49,654 nt of DNA from Chitinophaga deserti (GTDB lineage: Bacteria; Bacteroidota; Bacteroidia; Chitinophagales; Chitinophagaceae): contig NZ_QFFK01000018.1 of assembly GCF_003149455.1 (NCBI RefSeq), forward strand, positions 1 through 49,654. Direction: 5' to 3'. Positions 1-8,908 of the stretch are shown one piece after another. The stretch's first letter is position 1; every line of letters begins with the position of its first letter. The translations under genes and the position numbers were made by a program. A model generated the notes under the pieces. It saw nothing but the letters and a program-made list of their open reading frames with translations. It had not been told where the DNA came from and did not search any database.

Positions 1-125
1 ATTGTAAAGCGAATTTGATCGCAAGCCAAGTAACTGTAAAGCGAAAACAGTGTTTAACGACAATGCTGTCAAGCCAATCCCGTACTTAACCCCCTAACCC
101 TGTAAAGTTTTTTCAGTGTAAGACA
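1..125. repeat. Left copy of 125-bp terminal inverted repeat
   Basis: Bases 1-125 are the exact reverse complement of 49528-49652, read by eye without a mismatch; identity stops at base 126. Within the block TGTAAAG occurs at 3, 35 and 101, and CAAGCCAA at 22 and 70. No intact gene is visible. Identical inverted ends on a window of this size suggest that a contig broke at both ends inside copies of one multicopy repeat, so 125 bp is a lower limit for its length. Confidence 0.9.
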
Positions 126-137
126 TTATAATAGATT

Positions 138-247
138 CCTCCCTTTAGACTACGTTGTTACTGCCTTCGGACTGCCTTGTCACTGCCTTTAGACTTCCAT
201 TACACTAAGGGTAGACTGCCTCTACACTGCCTTACACGGCCTTTAGC
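138..247. repeat. Degenerate 11-bp-period tandem array, left
   Basis: About ten head-to-tail 11-bp units. Clear ones are ACTGCCTTCGG (160), ACTGCCTTGTC (171), ACTGCCTTTAG (182), ACTTCCATTAC (193), ACTAAGGGTAG (204), ACTGCCTCTAC (215), ACTGCCTTACA (226) and CGGCCTTTAGC (237); weaker units start at 138 and 149. ACTGCCT is fairly constant and the last four bases vary. The array lies downstream of the SDR gene and 12 bp from the 125-bp block. Confidence 0.8.
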
Positions 248-269
248 ATACCTATTTAGTGCATGAAGA

Positions 270-1028
270 TCAAAACGGCGACGGGCTGGTGACCGTCCAC
301 CCGCCATCCACCACCAGGCTCTGGCCGGTAATATGCCTTGCTTTATCCGACACGAGGAAGAGCGCTGCATCTGCGATATCGCACACAGTAGCCGGGCGGC
401 CCATGGGTGTAATACGCGACCATACCTGTTCATACCCGGGATCGTTGAGGGTGCGCTCCGTGGCAGTAGCACCGGGGGCTACTGTGTTAACCCTTATCCC
501 GAATTGAGACACCTCTGCCACCAGGTTCTTCGCCAGCATTTCGAGCGCCGCCTTGGTCATGGAATAAGCGGCGAGATCTTTATGCGCCTGATGGCCCGTT
601 ACGGAAGAGGTGAATAGCAATGCTCCGCCTGTGCCCTGCAGCTTCATCTGCCGGCAGGCCGCCTGCGCGAGAAAGAAAGTACCGCCGATATTCACCTGCA
701 ACACTTTAAAAAGTGAGTCGGCAGGGTAAGTCAGGAACTCGCCGAACAGGGTGATCCCTGCATTGGCAATAGCGATATCAAGGTGTCCGGTTTGTGTTAC
801 GGCGAAGGCAACAATTTCCCTGACGAAATGCTCATCGCTGCTGTTACCGGGCATGGGGATACACTTCCCGCCTTCGGCGTTGATCTTTTCCGCTGCGTTG
901 ATACATAAGGGCTCATCCACATCGTTTAAGAATACCGTAGCGCCCTGTATTGCCAGCTGACGGCACATTTCAAAGCCTATGCCGCAGCCTGCGCCGGTAA
1001 CGATGGCCGTTTTATGATTGAAATCCAT
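270..1028 (-). CDS. SDR family NAD(P)-dependent oxidoreductase
   Basis: A 252-residue classical short-chain dehydrogenase. Visible are the Rossmann glycine motif TGAGCGIG (11-18), an acidic residue after beta-2 (Asp36, which favours NAD over NADP), the NAG motif (89-91), Ser141/142, and the catalytic pair Tyr155 and Lys159 in YSMTK, followed by the family-typical GQSLVVDGG near the end. Length is normal. It starts 29 bp downstream of the IlvD/Edd dehydratase, so the two are probably co-transcribed. Pairs of this kind occur in non-phosphorylating oxidation of sugars such as L-arabinose, L-fucose or D-xylose, where the SDR makes the aldonolactone or oxidises a later intermediate. The exact sugar cannot be read from the sequence. 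Confidence 0.9.
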   Translation of the reverse strand: MDFNHKTAIVTGAGCGIGFEMCRQLAIQGATVFLNDVDEPLCINAAEKINAEGGKCIPMPGNSSDEHFVREIVAFAVTQTGHLDIAIANAGITLFGEFLTYPADSLFKVLQVNIGGTFFLAQAACRQMKLQGTGGALLFTSSVTGHQAHKDLAAYSMTKAALEMLAKNLVAEVSQFGIRVNTVAPGATATERTLNDPGYEQVWSRITPMGRPATVCDIADAALFLVSDKARHITGQSLVVDGGWTVTSPSPF

Positions 1029-1057
1029 ATCCGGAAAAATTGTTGGGTTAATAGGTA

Positions 1058-2770
1058 TTAATGTGAATCACGGGTTACTTCACTGCCGGAGCCTCCTTTC
1101 AGGAAGTCGAAGTCAGCACCCTTGCAGGCTTGTTCCACATGCTCAATGAAGAGGCGCGTATAGCCGCGTGTATAGCTGCTTTTGAAGGGTACCTGCTTCT
1201 TCCGGCGTTCAGCCAGTTCCGCTTCGGGCACTTCAAGATTGAGCTGCCGGTTATCTACATCGAGGGCTATCCAGTCGCCGGATTCAATCAGAGAGAACGT
1301 ACCGTTCTCCGCCGCTTCGGGAGATACGTGCAGCACTACCGTGCCGAAGCCGGTACCGCTCATTCTGCCATCCGAAATACGGACCATATCCGTTACACCC
1401 TGCTGCAGAAGTTTGGCAGGCAGCCCCAGGTTACCTACCTCCGGCATTCCGGGGTACCCTTTCGGCCCGGCGTTCTTTAGTACCAGCACGCTGGAAGCAT
1501 CTACTTCCAACAGGGGATCGTTGATCCGCTTTTTGTAGTCTTCAATATCACTGAACACAACCGCCCGGCCCCTGTGCTTCATTAAATGCGGACTGGCAGC
1601 CGATGGTTTAATGATAGCTCCATTCTCACAAAGACTGCCCCGCAGCACCACGATACCCGACCGGTTATTGACAGGTGCATTAAAGGTGGTAATTACTTTA
1701 CTGTCCCAGCTTTTGGCTTTGCTGATATTCTCAGCAACTGACTTTCCATTTACGGTGGTACATCCCCCATTTAACTGAACCTCCATCTGCTTCATTACAG
1801 CCGGCAGTCCACCGGCGTAATACAGGTCTTCCATGAAGTATTCCCCGGAAGGCTGCAGGTTGGCGATAAGGGGTACGCCATGTGAAAAGCGGTCGAAATC
1901 TTCCAGATCCAGCGGCAATCCTGCCCTGCCGGCAATGGCCAGCAAATGGATAACGAAATTGGTGGAGCCTCCTATGGCGGCGTTTACCATGATGGCATTT
2001 TCAAATGCTTCGCGGGTTAATATATCAGAGGGTTTGAGATCTTCTTTCACCATGTCCACTATCCTTCTGCCGGTGAGTTGCGCCAATACTTTCCTGTTGG
2101 AATCTGCAGCAGGGATAGCAGCATTACCGGGTAGAGAAAGCCCCAGCGACTCCACCATACAGGCCATGGACGAAGCGGTGCCCATTACGGCACAGTGGCC
2201 ACGGCTCCGGCACATTCCCGCTTCTGCTTCATTCAGTTCTTCCTCGCTCATTACACCGGACCGTACATCTTCCGAAAAACGCCAGAGATCACTGGTGCCG
2301 ATATCCCGGCCCCGGTGCTTGCCGGTGAGCATGGCGCCGCCGGATATTACAATGGCAGGAATGTCTACACTACAGGCGCCCATCACGAGCGAAGGGGTAG
2401 TTTTATCGCAGCCGCACATAAGCACCACCCCATCCAGCGGGTTGGCGCGGATGGATTCTTCCACATCCATGCTCACAAGGTTACGGTAAAGCATTGCAGT
2501 GGGCTTAATAAGCGTTTCTCCGAGAGACATGACAGGGAACTCCAGCGGGAAGCCACCTGCCTCTATAATGCCTCTTTTAACCGATTCCGCCAGTTCCCTG
2601 AAATGGGCATTACAGGGCGTGAGTTCCGACCAGGTGTTGCAGATGCCTATTACGGGCTTGCCCCTGAACTGATCGTCGGGTATGCCCTGGTTGCGCATCC
2701 AGGCGCGGTAAATAAACCCGTCCTTTCCCTTTTTGCCGAACCATTGCTGGCTCCTGAGTTGTTTTTCCAT
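1058..2770 (-). CDS. IlvD/Edd family dehydratase, probably a sugar-acid dehydratase
   Basis: A 570-residue [2Fe-2S] dehydratase. From the start at 2770 the three cluster cysteines typical of arabinonate/xylonate dehydratases are present: Cys53 (TPCN), Cys121 (CGCDKT) and Cys193 (GHCAVMGTA); Lys123 matches the Mg-binding, carbamylated lysine region, and SDGRMSGTGFG near residue 470 carries the proposed catalytic serine. The family removes water from aldonic or dihydroxy acids to give 2-keto-3-deoxy acids. Its SDR partner and the absence of ilvB/C/N neighbours favour a sugar acid over branched-chain amino-acid synthesis, but this is inference. The frame runs upstream to an ATG at 2806; I chose 2770 because MEKQLRSQQWFG aligns with the usual N-terminus of this subgroup. 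Confidence 0.88.
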   Translation of the reverse strand: MEKQLRSQQWFGKKGKDGFIYRAWMRNQGIPDDQFRGKPVIGICNTWSELTPCNAHFRELAESVKRGIIEAGGFPLEFPVMSLGETLIKPTAMLYRNLVSMDVEESIRANPLDGVVLMCGCDKTTPSLVMGACSVDIPAIVISGGAMLTGKHRGRDIGTSDLWRFSEDVRSGVMSEEELNEAEAGMCRSRGHCAVMGTASSMACMVESLGLSLPGNAAIPAADSNRKVLAQLTGRRIVDMVKEDLKPSDILTREAFENAIMVNAAIGGSTNFVIHLLAIAGRAGLPLDLEDFDRFSHGVPLIANLQPSGEYFMEDLYYAGGLPAVMKQMEVQLNGGCTTVNGKSVAENISKAKSWDSKVITTFNAPVNNRSGIVVLRGSLCENGAIIKPSAASPHLMKHRGRAVVFSDIEDYKKRINDPLLEVDASSVLVLKNAGPKGYPGMPEVGNLGLPAKLLQQGVTDMVRISDGRMSGTGFGTVVLHVSPEAAENGTFSLIESGDWIALDVDNRQLNLEVPEAELAERRKKQVPFKSSYTRGYTRLFIEHVEQACKGADFDFLKGGSGSEVTRDSH

Positions 2771-2833
2771 GGAATTCCGTATTTGTATCAGCTGCCTGTA
2801 TGGCATTACTCAATATAATGCATACGGCCCGAA

Positions 2834-2867
2834 AGTAAAAGGCCCGCCAAACGGCGGGCCCTTTACT
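2834..2867 (-). terminator. Intrinsic terminator after the system A operon
   Basis: A 15-bp inverted repeat with one mismatch and an AAAC/GTTT loop; the core is GGCCCGCC/GGCGGGCC flanked by A/T-rich arms. It lies 25 bp beyond the stop of the GH18 gene and ahead of the dehydratase start, so it separates system A from the sugar-acid pair. Confidence 0.85.
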
Positions 2868-2891
2868 ACAAAGCCAAAGCAGAAAATAATA

Positions 2892-3911
2892 TCAGGGAAT
2901 CGCCTGTTGGATCGTTCGGAGAAGAGAGCGTTCGTCGGTGGAGGGAAGATCCTGGTTCAGCTCCCAGATCATCACTCCCGCGGCCTTCTCACTGGCTGCA
3001 AACTGCACTTTGCCTGTAATAGTGGGCTGACCGTTGTACCATATGGTGCCCGCGCCCGAAACAATGGTTGAATCCCTCCCGGCAGCACCGGGATATGTAA
3101 GTACTATTTGACTGTACGTGCGCGCACTGGCCTCCGTTGCGGGAAAACCTGACCCGAAGCCATATCCGTAGAAAGGCAGGCCGATCAGCAGCTTACCCGC
3201 CGGCACCCCGCGGCTTTTGAAATATTGAAAATCATTTACTGCTTTCGCAACACTGGAATGCTGACCCGGCACAGCGGGGTTCCAGTATCCCGTTTCGTCG
3301 TACGACATGATGTTGATATAATCAAACTGTTTCAGCGTACTGTCAGCAATATTCTGTTGCGTCGTCCACCGCGCCAGTGCAGCAGTCATCACTTTCTTAT
3401 TGGCATGTAAAGCCGTGCCAAGGGCACTCACAAAACCGGCATAATCTACATTGATGAGGTCATTTTCCAGGTCCACATCCACGCCTTCAAATCCATAACC
3501 GGGATCGGTAGCCAGTTGTACAATTTTGGCGATGAAGGCATTGCGGTTAGCGGGCTTAATGAGATGCTCCAGGTGAGCAGAAGGACTGCCGCCGCCGATC
3601 GCGAAATAGATCCTGATGGCACTGTTCTTCGTCCTTGCCGCATCCACCGCTCTTTTAAGCGCAGCCCTGTCGGGGCCAAGGTCTCCGTTCGCTTCAGGGT
3701 TAAAGAATGCGAGGGTAAGGTCGGACACCTTTGCCATGTCAGCAGTGCTTACCGGAGTTTCCCAGTTGCCATTCCAGCTGAACAGGTAGGCCTGTACCCT
3801 CATGCGGGAAGCGGGAGGTGCTTTATCAGGTTTCGCTTTATCAGGCGATGGTTTGCTGCAGGCCAGCAGGGGTATCAGCGCTCCAAAGAGCAGGAGTTTG
3901 GTCATCTTCAT
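2892..3911 (-). CDS. Glycoside hydrolase family 18 lipoprotein (chitinase-like)
   Basis: A 339-residue lipoprotein with lipobox LLAC (Cys18) followed by a Lys/Pro/Asp-rich linker (19-35) and one GH18 barrel. The strand-3 AIGGG (104-108), the catalytic strand-4 motif EGVDVDLE with acid/base Glu149, MSYD on strand 6, and Trp in VMIWELNQD on strand 8 are all present. GH18 enzymes cleave GlcNAc-beta-1,4 linkages by substrate-assisted catalysis, as chitinases or endo-beta-N-acetylglucosaminidases. The first Asp of the DxxDxDxE signature is Glu here, a conservative change. It lies 11 bp after the SusD-like gene and is the only enzyme of system A, so the imported ligand is probably a chito-oligosaccharide or N-glycan. 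Confidence 0.88.
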   Translation of the reverse strand: MKMTKLLLFGALIPLLACSKPSPDKAKPDKAPPASRMRVQAYLFSWNGNWETPVSTADMAKVSDLTLAFFNPEANGDLGPDRAALKRAVDAARTKNSAIRIYFAIGGGSPSAHLEHLIKPANRNAFIAKIVQLATDPGYGFEGVDVDLENDLINVDYAGFVSALGTALHANKKVMTAALARWTTQQNIADSTLKQFDYINIMSYDETGYWNPAVPGQHSSVAKAVNDFQYFKSRGVPAGKLLIGLPFYGYGFGSGFPATEASARTYSQIVLTYPGAAGRDSTIVSGAGTIWYNGQPTITGKVQFAASEKAAGVMIWELNQDLPSTDERSLLRTIQQAIP

Positions 3912-3922
3912 GCAGCGTACGT

Positions 3923-5467
3923 TTAAGGTTTAGCCCACCAAACCGGCACCATCCAGTCGTTGGTACCACCAATGCGTTTCAGTGCTTCATGGTAGTTGGC
4001 GGTATTGGTAAAGGCTTCCGTTCCCGGGTAAAACAGCCGGGCGAAGGGTACTTTGCCGGTTTCTGATTCGTTGCCCACGTCTACAATATCCAGCAGTTCG
4101 GGCCATCCTGTGCGGCGCTGATTGGCGAAAGCCTCATATCCGTTGGGGAACAGCGCCACCCATTTCTGCATATTAATGTGTTTGATGATACTGTCGGGCG
4201 GTTGGGGAAGGGGATGCGCAGTTACAAAAGCATCCACATCCGCAGGTGCTACTGCTGCCATTCCCGGGTACATCTCCAGTTGTTTCATAGCCGCGCGGAT
4301 ACCGTTATGATAGAACTGCTGTGCATTACTGCCACCCCAGCCTCTCGCAGCTGCTTCCGCGAGCAGAAACTGTACTTCTGCATAACCCATATGGAGGAAC
4401 GAGGCCTGCAGCTCTGTAAAAGGCAGGTTGATGGTGCAGAACTTGCTGGCGTGCGGGATCACCCGGCCGTTAGGCGCAGTGAAATCGCCCCAGTTATCCC
4501 ACCAGTACAATCCCGGTTCAACGGAGATGTAATTGGTTAGTTCAGTAATATCATTCCCTTCAGGGTCGCGGTTAATGAAGTATCTGCTCAACCGGGGATC
4601 GTTCTCTTTCTTCAGGTACCGCACGAAAGTGTTGGTACCGATGGTGTATTTAAAAGTAGACTCTTCATGGAATGCCTGAGATAATCCGTTACCACGAAGG
4701 TCAGGGAAACCGAAGCTCTCGTGGATGATCTTGAAATTATCGTCCGCATTAGCCATTACGCCCGCATCTATCGCCGCTTTCGCTTCACGCGCTGCGGTGG
4801 TGGCATCTTTCTTTGAAAGGCGCATAGCCAGGCGGAGCCGCAGGGAATTAGCAAGCTTCTTCCACCGGTCTACATTCCCGTTATACACGATATCATTCAG
4901 GAGCGCTTGTTTGCCTGCATCGAACTGTGCCACGGCCTCTGTCAGTTCCCTGAACATATCGCGGTAGATATCTTCCTGCGCATCGTACTTCGGTGTATAG
5001 ATTTTGCCATAGTAGGCGATGCCTGCCTGAGAGTAAGGCACATCTCCATAGGCATCCGTCAGCAGGGAGAAAATATAAGCTTTCAGAATCCTTCCTGCAG
5101 CGATGTAATTGATCAGATCCGGATCGTTTTTCGAGCGTTCCAGCATATCAATGAGCTGCTTGAGGCTTTTGCCGTAAAACAGCTCCCACATGCGTTCGTT
5201 ATAAAAATCGTTGCGGATGTATTTACCGCCCGAGCGCATGCCCCAGCTGCCGGTTACGTATTGGGCACGTGGCAGGAAGAAGTACAGGTTAGGATATCCC
5301 GTTTCCCGGCCGCCGGACAGGTAGTAGGCTGCGGCAGTCAGCTGCTGGCCTGGGGCTATGGAAGAACCGCGTGTGGGGTCGGTGTTAATTGAATCGAATT
5401 CTTTTGTGCAACTACCTGCCAGCGTTAGGGTGAGGCAGCTTATCAGAATATATGGAACGAGTTTCAT
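3923..5467 (-). CDS. SusD/RagB-like outer-membrane lipoprotein, system A
   Basis: A 514-residue surface glycan-binding lipoprotein of the SusD-like_2 type. The start at 5467 gives a compact lipoprotein signal (MKLVPYILISCLTLTLAGSC, Cys20) and a 10-bp gap to the SusC stop; an alternative ATG at 5491 would overlap SusC by 14 bp. The tetratricopeptide-like helices (SLLTDAYGDVPYSQAG and later FLLAEAAARGWGG) match the family. SusD proteins form the lid over the SusC barrel and deliver ligand to it. Gene order SusC-SusD-GH18 and the tight spacing indicate one transcript. Confidence 0.92.
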   Translation of the reverse strand: MKLVPYILISCLTLTLAGSCTKEFDSINTDPTRGSSIAPGQQLTAAAYYLSGGRETGYPNLYFFLPRAQYVTGSWGMRSGGKYIRNDFYNERMWELFYGKSLKQLIDMLERSKNDPDLINYIAAGRILKAYIFSLLTDAYGDVPYSQAGIAYYGKIYTPKYDAQEDIYRDMFRELTEAVAQFDAGKQALLNDIVYNGNVDRWKKLANSLRLRLAMRLSKKDATTAAREAKAAIDAGVMANADDNFKIIHESFGFPDLRGNGLSQAFHEESTFKYTIGTNTFVRYLKKENDPRLSRYFINRDPEGNDITELTNYISVEPGLYWWDNWGDFTAPNGRVIPHASKFCTINLPFTELQASFLHMGYAEVQFLLAEAAARGWGGSNAQQFYHNGIRAAMKQLEMYPGMAAVAPADVDAFVTAHPLPQPPDSIIKHINMQKWVALFPNGYEAFANQRRTGWPELLDIVDVGNESETGKVPFARLFYPGTEAFTNTANYHEALKRIGGTNDWMVPVWWAKP

Positions 5468-5477
5468 GTTGGCCGTT

Positions 5478-8400
5478 TTAGAATTTTGCATAAAGGTTTA
5501 CGCCGTAGGTTCTGCGGGTAGGAAGCGATCCGTACTCAAAACCCTGACCGTTGCTGTTATTATAACTGGATTCCGGGTCCACATTCGGCACGTGCTTGCT
5601 GATGGTAAAAAGGTTCCGGCCTATCAGCGATACTGCCAGTTCTCTGAAAACACCATTGCGGAGGAAAGATTTAGGGAAAGTATAATCGATATTCAGCTGG
5701 CGGATCTTCACGAAGGATGCGCTGTAGATGAATTCTTCGGGTATATTATCCGTCACACGCTGCCACCAGGCCTGAGGGCTCACGAATGCCGTTACATCGG
5801 TATAAATAGGTTTATTATCAGCATCCACACCGGTCTGGCGAACACCACTTACAGAACGGCCACCGGTAGGTACCCAGTTAGCGGGTGTTTGGCCTGCTGC
5901 GAGCCGTGCCCTTTCTGATTCAGCCCAGCCTTCACGGCCTTCCAGCGTATTCTTCTGCCGGCCGTTTGCGTGCGCGAGCAGGTTGGTCATAGAATAAATA
6001 TGACCTCCCTGCTTGATATCTAAAAGTACACCTAGTGAAATATTCTTATAAGTGAAGCGGTTGTTGATACCGCCGATCCATTCGTACTGGCCGCTGCCGA
6101 TCTTGGTATCCGTGGCATCATACAGTGGCAGGTTGTTGGCATCGAGGATGATCTTGCCCTGTTCGGTACGCTGAAACTTCCGCCCTACGATAATGCCATA
6201 CTCCTGCCCTTCTTCCGCTACGATAGACGCATTGGCCCAACGTGCAGAAGCCAGTGTATAGAACCCGGAAACAAGCGGGCTCAGTTCCAGAATCTTGTTA
6301 CGGTTACGGGCAAAGTTCAGGTTCACATCCCAGTTGAAATTTTTGGTAGACGCTGGCTTCACCAGCATCGTTACTTCCACCCCACGGTTACGCACGTTAC
6401 CGGAGTTGATTACTGCACTGGTATAGCCGCTGGATGATGAAATGGGCGCATTAAGGATCTGGTTCCGGGTGTTGGACTGGTACCAGGTAACATCGAGGTT
6501 AAGACGGTTGTTGAAGAACACCAGGTTGGCACCTGCTTCGTACGATTTGCTGATAGAAGGCTTCAGGTCACTGAAAGGCACTTTATCCACCGCCACACCA
6601 CCAATGGCATAACCTCCTACGATGGGTACGTCTGGGTTGCTGCCGTAGGTAAGTTTCAGTTGGTAAGGGTCAATGGCATCCGTTCCGGTTTGTGCGGCGG
6701 AGAAGCGCAGTTTACCAAAAGTGAGCACATTATTCTTCTGCAGCAGTTCCGTAAACACGAAGCTGAGTGATGCAGACGGGTAGAAGAAAGAGTTGTTGCC
6801 GGATGAAAGGGTCGACGACCAGTCGTTTCGACCCGTCAGATCCAGATAGAGGTAATTTTCGTAAGCCAGGTTCACAGCGCCATACACGGAATTGATACGT
6901 TTGCGTAGAATCTGTTCATTGCTGAGTTTGGTTTTAAAGTTATTGATACTCCGCACCCCCTTTACGCTGATGTCGCGGCCGGTAGTGTTGAGGAGATTCT
7001 CGTTATAGTCCATCCTGTTGCCGCCGAGGTTAGCTCCGATCCAGAAACGTTTCACCTGTTTGCCGTAATTGAGCATTACTTCGGTATTGGTTTCGCGGAA
7101 CACGCGGTCTTTCAGGTTGATCATACCGCTCTGGTTAAAGGGGGTGGAAAACTCCATGAATTCCCGGAAACCGAAGCGCGAATAATCCGTACCCGTTCTT
7201 GCCTGAACCGACAGTTCGGGGAGCAGCTGGTACTTCAGCTGGATGAAACCATTGAGCCTGTCTTGCCGGCTGTTATTCGGCTGCTCGTAAATAGCCCAGA
7301 AGGGGTTTACCTGGTACTGGTTATTGTTCCAGTTGATGTAGTTCCCGGTAACGGGGTCTTTATATTCTTTCAGCCAGTTGATATCGATATTGGGTGCAAT
7401 GCCGCTGAGTACATACCCGATGTTATTCGGATTGTCTGACAGGGCGGGCCTGTTGTTCACCTTTTCGTTCAGATAGGTGAACTTGGCATCTATGCTGAGT
7501 TTGGAGGTGAGCTGTGAAGATCCGCGCAATGAAAAGTTATGGCGGTTAAGGCCGCTTTCAGGCACAATATCTTTGTTATTAATATTGGTGTAGGTAAATC
7601 TTACCTGCGATTTATCGCTGCCGGTAGATACAGATACGGAATTGGTAAGGGTGAGGCCCGTGCGGAAGAAATTACGGATGGGATTCTGCGCTTTGGTGTA
7701 AGGCACACGGTTGCCGTTCCATAACCATACCATGCTGTCTGCACTCATTTTAGGTCCCCAGCTGGCCTGAGAATACCCGCGGGCGGTGTTTACATCACGG
7801 GGCAGCAATCCGTCGCGGCCACTGCCGTAAACATCCTGGAAGTCGTAGCTGCTGTTGAGCTTTTCCATTACTGCGTTGGAAGTAACTTCTACTTCCAGAC
7901 CATTGCGGCTGCCTTTCTTGGTGGTGATGAGGATCACGCCATTTGCAGCACGACTGCCATACAACGCCGTAGCTGCACCGCCTTTCAGCACAGAGATGCT
8001 GGCCACTTCGTCGGGGTTGATGATGGACGACCCGTCGCCCAGATCGTACCCACCATATTTATCGGCTTGTCCGGGAGAGGAGTTATCTGCCGGGATACCG
8101 TCGATTACATACAATGGCTGATTGTTACCGCCGATAACTTTCACACCACGCAGGGTGACTTTTACAGATCCGCCCACGCCACTGTTGGTGGCACTGATGT
8201 CCAGACCGGCAACGCGGCCGCTGAGGGATTGGATGGGATTGGTTTCGCGTGCTCTCGTCAGATCGCTGCCCTTTACATCGGTAAAGGCATACCCGAGCGA
8301 CCGTTGCTGCCTGCCGATGCCCAGTGCGGTTACTACCACGGTGTTCATGTCAATGACACGTTGCGGGGCAGCGGTATCGGGTTGTGAGCCGGGGTTGCCG

Positions 8401-8720
8401 GCGGCCTGTTTGATAATGATCTGGTTGCCGATAGCTTTAATGGAGTATTTGTCTGAAGGGAAAATTACTTCGAGTAAATTGAGCAGGGAGGCATCTTTGC
8501 GGTTGATGGAATACTTCTGACGGTTGGCCAGTACGCCGTTGGGATAGGCGAATGAAACGCCGGCCTGTTTTTCGAGTTGTGAAAGGATCGCTTCCGCGGA
8601 TTTGTCTTCGATGGCCACTGTCAGCTTTTTTGACAGGGCATCGGACTGGCGCTGCGCTATGGCTGTAAAAGAAGCGCAGACCATCGCTATCAACAGTGTA
8701 ATAGAGGGTATAGTTTTCAT
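5478..8720 (-). CDS. SusC/RagA TonB-dependent transporter, system A
   Basis: A 1080-residue outer-membrane transporter. A Sec signal ends near AIAQ (20-23); an STN domain spans about 30-105 and ends in IIIKQ. A short linker leads to a TonB-box-like stretch (NTVVVTALG), then the plug (LSGRVAGLDI, YVIDGIP, ISVLKGGAATALYGSRAANGV) and a barrel ending in the aromatic NLYAKF. The STN domain is the part that signals to FecR. The carboxypeptidase-regulatory-like beta-sandwich normally between STN and plug in SusC proteins is not visible, unlike in the other two SusC proteins here. It probably imports the products of the GH18 enzyme. Its gene follows the sigma and FecR genes after a 188-bp gap that may hold the sigma-dependent promoter. 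Confidence 0.94.
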   Translation of the reverse strand: MKTIPSITLLIAMVCASFTAIAQRQSDALSKKLTVAIEDKSAEAILSQLEKQAGVSFAYPNGVLANRQKYSINRKDASLLNLLEVIFPSDKYSIKAIGNQIIIKQAAGNPGSQPDTAAPQRVIDMNTVVVTALGIGRQQRSLGYAFTDVKGSDLTRARETNPIQSLSGRVAGLDISATNSGVGGSVKVTLRGVKVIGGNNQPLYVIDGIPADNSSPGQADKYGGYDLGDGSSIINPDEVASISVLKGGAATALYGSRAANGVILITTKKGSRNGLEVEVTSNAVMEKLNSSYDFQDVYGSGRDGLLPRDVNTARGYSQASWGPKMSADSMVWLWNGNRVPYTKAQNPIRNFFRTGLTLTNSVSVSTGSDKSQVRFTYTNINNKDIVPESGLNRHNFSLRGSSQLTSKLSIDAKFTYLNEKVNNRPALSDNPNNIGYVLSGIAPNIDINWLKEYKDPVTGNYINWNNNQYQVNPFWAIYEQPNNSRQDRLNGFIQLKYQLLPELSVQARTGTDYSRFGFREFMEFSTPFNQSGMINLKDRVFRETNTEVMLNYGKQVKRFWIGANLGGNRMDYNENLLNTTGRDISVKGVRSINNFKTKLSNEQILRKRINSVYGAVNLAYENYLYLDLTGRNDWSSTLSSGNNSFFYPSASLSFVFTELLQKNNVLTFGKLRFSAAQTGTDAIDPYQLKLTYGSNPDVPIVGGYAIGGVAVDKVPFSDLKPSISKSYEAGANLVFFNNRLNLDVTWYQSNTRNQILNAPISSSSGYTSAVINSGNVRNRGVEVTMLVKPASTKNFNWDVNLNFARNRNKILELSPLVSGFYTLASARWANASIVAEEGQEYGIIVGRKFQRTEQGKIILDANNLPLYDATDTKIGSGQYEWIGGINNRFTYKNISLGVLLDIKQGGHIYSMTNLLAHANGRQKNTLEGREGWAESERARLAAGQTPANWVPTGGRSVSGVRQTGVDADNKPIYTDVTAFVSPQAWWQRVTDNIPEEFIYSASFVKIRQLNIDYTFPKSFLRNGVFRELAVSLIGRNLFTISKHVPNVDPESSYNNSNGQGFEYGSLPTRRTYGVNLYAKF

Positions 8721-8908
8721 CTTTACTTTTTAAGATGTGAATAGCCGCCGGTGTGATGGATAGACATAGTGCTCCCTGCAGGATCGGCCGGCTGATCCCC
8801 CATGGCGGGCAATACATCTCCAAACGGCAGGCGCCGGTGATAAAATGGGAACTTTCGGTAAAGGTTTACTTTCTTCTGATTCTGGTTTTAAGTTTCGCTG
8901 TTACGATA

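Noticed and set aside
138..247. The short-unit arrays at the edges could be CRISPR arrays
   Set aside because: CRISPR needs repeats of about 24-47 bp with similar-sized unique spacers and usually nearby cas genes. These units are 11 bp, head-to-tail, with no spacers and no cas genes in the window.
2820..2890. GC-rich hairpin as a riboswitch for the dehydratase gene
   Set aside because: It is a simple long stem with a four-base loop just after the GH18 stop, which fits a terminator. No aptamer-like multi-helix fold is visible.
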